Assembly (NCBI RefSeq): GCF_001422445.1
Contig: NZ_LMNA01000001.1
Span: 852,735-916,734 of the forward strand
Direction: 5' to 3'
Source of the DNA: Pseudorhodoferax sp. Leaf274
Lineage (GTDB): Bacteria; Pseudomonadota; Gammaproteobacteria; Burkholderiales; Burkholderiaceae_C
DNA: 64,000 nucleotides
Shown here: piece by piece, positions 62,876 through 64,000 of the stretch
Position numbering within the stretch: the stretch's first letter is position 1
Layout of the letters: every line of letters begins with the position of its first letter
The notes under the pieces: model-generated
Database searches by the model: none
What the model saw: the letters and a program-made list of their open reading frames with translations, nothing else
Told to the model about the DNA's origin: nothing
Program-made: the position numbers and the translations under genes

Positions 62876-63826
62876 ATGCCCGCCATCTCACAGGCCTTCC
62901 GCTGCTTCGACGAGGTGGCGCGCCGCGGCTCGGTGCGCAAGGCGGCCGAGACGCTGCACCTGACCGCCGCCGCCGTGAACCAGCAGGTGCTGAACCTGGA
63001 GGCCCAGGTGGGCGTGCCGCTGTTCGACCGGCTGCCGCGCGGCATGCAGCTGACCACCGCCGGCGAAATCATGATCGCGGCCGTGCGCCGCAGCCAGCGC
63101 GACTTCGACAACGCGCTGTCGCAGGTGGAAGACCTGCGCCAGGTGCGGCGCGGCCATGTCAACGTGGGCGTGCCCTACGCCACGGCCGAGCACCTGTTGC
63201 CGCAGGTGATCGAGAACGTGCAGCAGAGCCACCCCGACATCACGTTCAGTGTGCGCTCGGGCCATGGCGAGGCGCTGCAGCGCTGGGTCGCCAACGGTGA
63301 GATCGACGTGGCCTTCTGCCTGCGCCGCAAGCCGCCGCCGGGCGTGGAGGAGGTGCGCGCCTACGCCCAGCCGCTGGGCGTGGTCACGGCGCCCGGCCAC
63401 CCGTTGACGGCCGCGCCGCGCCTGCTGCGGCTGCGCGACTGCCTGGACCATCCGCTGATCCTGCTGTCACCCGAGATGGAGCTGCGCAGCCTGCTGGAGC
63501 GCGTGGACCCGCGGCTCACGCGGCTGGGGCGGCCGCTGGTGGAGACGAGTTCGGTGCCGATGGTCCGCCGCCTCGTGTCCGGCAGCCAGGCGGTGAGCTT
63601 CCTGGTGCCCGACAACGTGGCCGAGGACGTGGAGGCCGGCCGGCTGGTCTGGGTGGCGCTGGAAGACCAGGGCGCCGCGTTGTACAGCTGCATCTACCAG
63701 CGCTCGGGCTACTCCACAGCCGTGGCGATGGGCCTGTTCCTGGAAGCGCTGGACGTGGAGATCAACACGATCCGCGGACGCTTCGACACGCGGCACGCGC
63801 TGCGCTTGCAGGCGTTCGCGACCTGA
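62876..63826 (+). CDS. LysR family transcriptional regulator
   Basis: A 316-residue regulator. The N-terminal winged helix is AFRCFDEVARRGSVRKAAETLHLTAAAVNQQVLNLEAQVGVPLFDRL. The effector domain (about 92-300) begins HVNVGVPYATAEHLLPQVIENV and includes RSGHGEALQRWVANGEIDVAFCLR. It is divergent from the propeller-Bug pair and separated by 118 bases that contain the AAGAAATTTCTT palindrome, so regulation of both directions is likely. The effector is unknown. The ATG at 62876 may have almost no leader. Confidence 0.93.
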   Translation: MPAISQAFRCFDEVARRGSVRKAAETLHLTAAAVNQQVLNLEAQVGVPLFDRLPRGMQLTTAGEIMIAAVRRSQRDFDNALSQVEDLRQVRRGHVNVGVPYATAEHLLPQVIENVQQSHPDITFSVRSGHGEALQRWVANGEIDVAFCLRRKPPPGVEEVRAYAQPLGVVTAPGHPLTAAPRLLRLRDCLDHPLILLSPEMELRSLLERVDPRLTRLGRPLVETSSVPMVRRLVSGSQAVSFLVPDNVAEDVEAGRLVWVALEDQGAALYSCIYQRSGYSTAVAMGLFLEALDVEINTIRGRFDTRHALRLQAFAT

Positions 63827-63829
63827 GGC

Positions 63830-64000
63830 TCACACGCCGCGCGCCCGGTCCTGCGCGAACTGCGCGCGGAACTGCGTGAACCTGCCCGCGTCCAGCGCAG
63901 CGCGGATCTCGGTCATCAGGTTCAGGTAGTAGTGCAGGTTGTGGATGGTGGTCAGCATCGGCCCCAGCATCTCGCCGCAGCGGTCCAGGTGGTGCAGGTA
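63830..64000 (-). CDS. tgt: Queuine tRNA-ribosyltransferase, C-terminal end (partial)
   Basis: The last 56 codons of tRNA-guanine transglycosylase, which swaps G34 for the queuosine precursor in GUN-anticodon tRNAs. The visible piece reads [29 protein letters not shown] and ends in FAQDRARGV, the family's conserved C-terminus. It includes the final His of the zinc site (TTIHNLHYY). The rest lies right of the window. It is convergent with the LysR gene, three bases from its stop. Confidence 0.93.
   Translation of the reverse strand, partial: YLHHLDRCGEMLGPMLTTIHNLHYYLNLMTEIRAALDAGRFTQFRAQFAQDRARGV

Overview
The window is a gene-dense, very GC-rich piece of a bacterial chromosome. Gene content and order point to Betaproteobacteria, order Burkholderiales, most likely Comamonadaceae: gatCAB divergent from mreBCD-mrdA, a DUF3567 protein, a PhaM-type PHA granule protein, a Bug/TctC binding protein, tsaB-rimI-UDG, a fused indolepyruvate oxidoreductase, and paired SGNH lipoproteins. 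I see no rRNA, tRNA, CRISPR array, insertion sequence or prophage. No stretch longer than 300 bases lacks a gene; the longest gap is 32536-32830.

Layout: 1-1901 xth (cut by the left edge) divergent from pyrE and a DUF4124 protein. 1917-9990 gatB-gatA-gatC (minus) divergent from mreB-mreC-mreD-mrdA, for transamidation and rod-shape peptidoglycan synthesis. 10186-14960 an unknown protein, an Lrp/AsnC regulator and the fused indolepyruvate oxidoreductase. 15137-20731 yajC-secD-secF and a DUF1631-like protein. 20741-26807 smg, dprA and a LysM protein (minus) facing away from def-lipoprotein-fmt-azlC-azlD. 26893-33718 a central-carbon stretch with pgk, pyk and a class I aldolase, interleaved with DUF3014, desaturase and DUF481 genes. 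33844-38467 purC, a thioredoxin-TPR protein, purE-purK-sua5. 38520-42299 two convergent SGNH-fold lipoproteins and dacB. 42341-46220 tsaB-rimI-uracil-DNA glycosylase, an EamA transporter, pyrF. 46245-49966 a minus-strand lysR-glcD-lrgA-lrgB set. 50054-55276 psd, purU, ChaN-like, DUF3567, DUF3108 and a fumarylacetoacetase-like protein. 55319-60498 phaM, FIST, MFS-acyltransferase fusion, AI-2E-type transporter. 60626-63826 a Bug protein, an arylsulfotransferase-like propeller and a divergent LysR regulator; then the tail of tgt.

Most of the window is core metabolism: purine (purC, E, K, U), pyrimidine (pyrE, F), glycolysis, t6A tRNA modification (sua5, tsaB), formyl-Met handling (fmt, def) and envelope growth. 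No obvious new defence or mobile system is visible. The observations most worth following are two probable pseudoenzymes. One is an SGNH lipoprotein lacking its catalytic Ser, Asn and His beside an intact relative. The other is a fumarylacetoacetase homologue lacking all its expected metal ligands. Two small modules also deserve a check: lysR-glcD-lrgAB, and LysR/arylsulfotransferase-like/Bug with a palindrome in the divergent promoter. Many operon joints overlap by 1 to 4 bases (ATGA, GTGA, TGATG), suggesting translational coupling.
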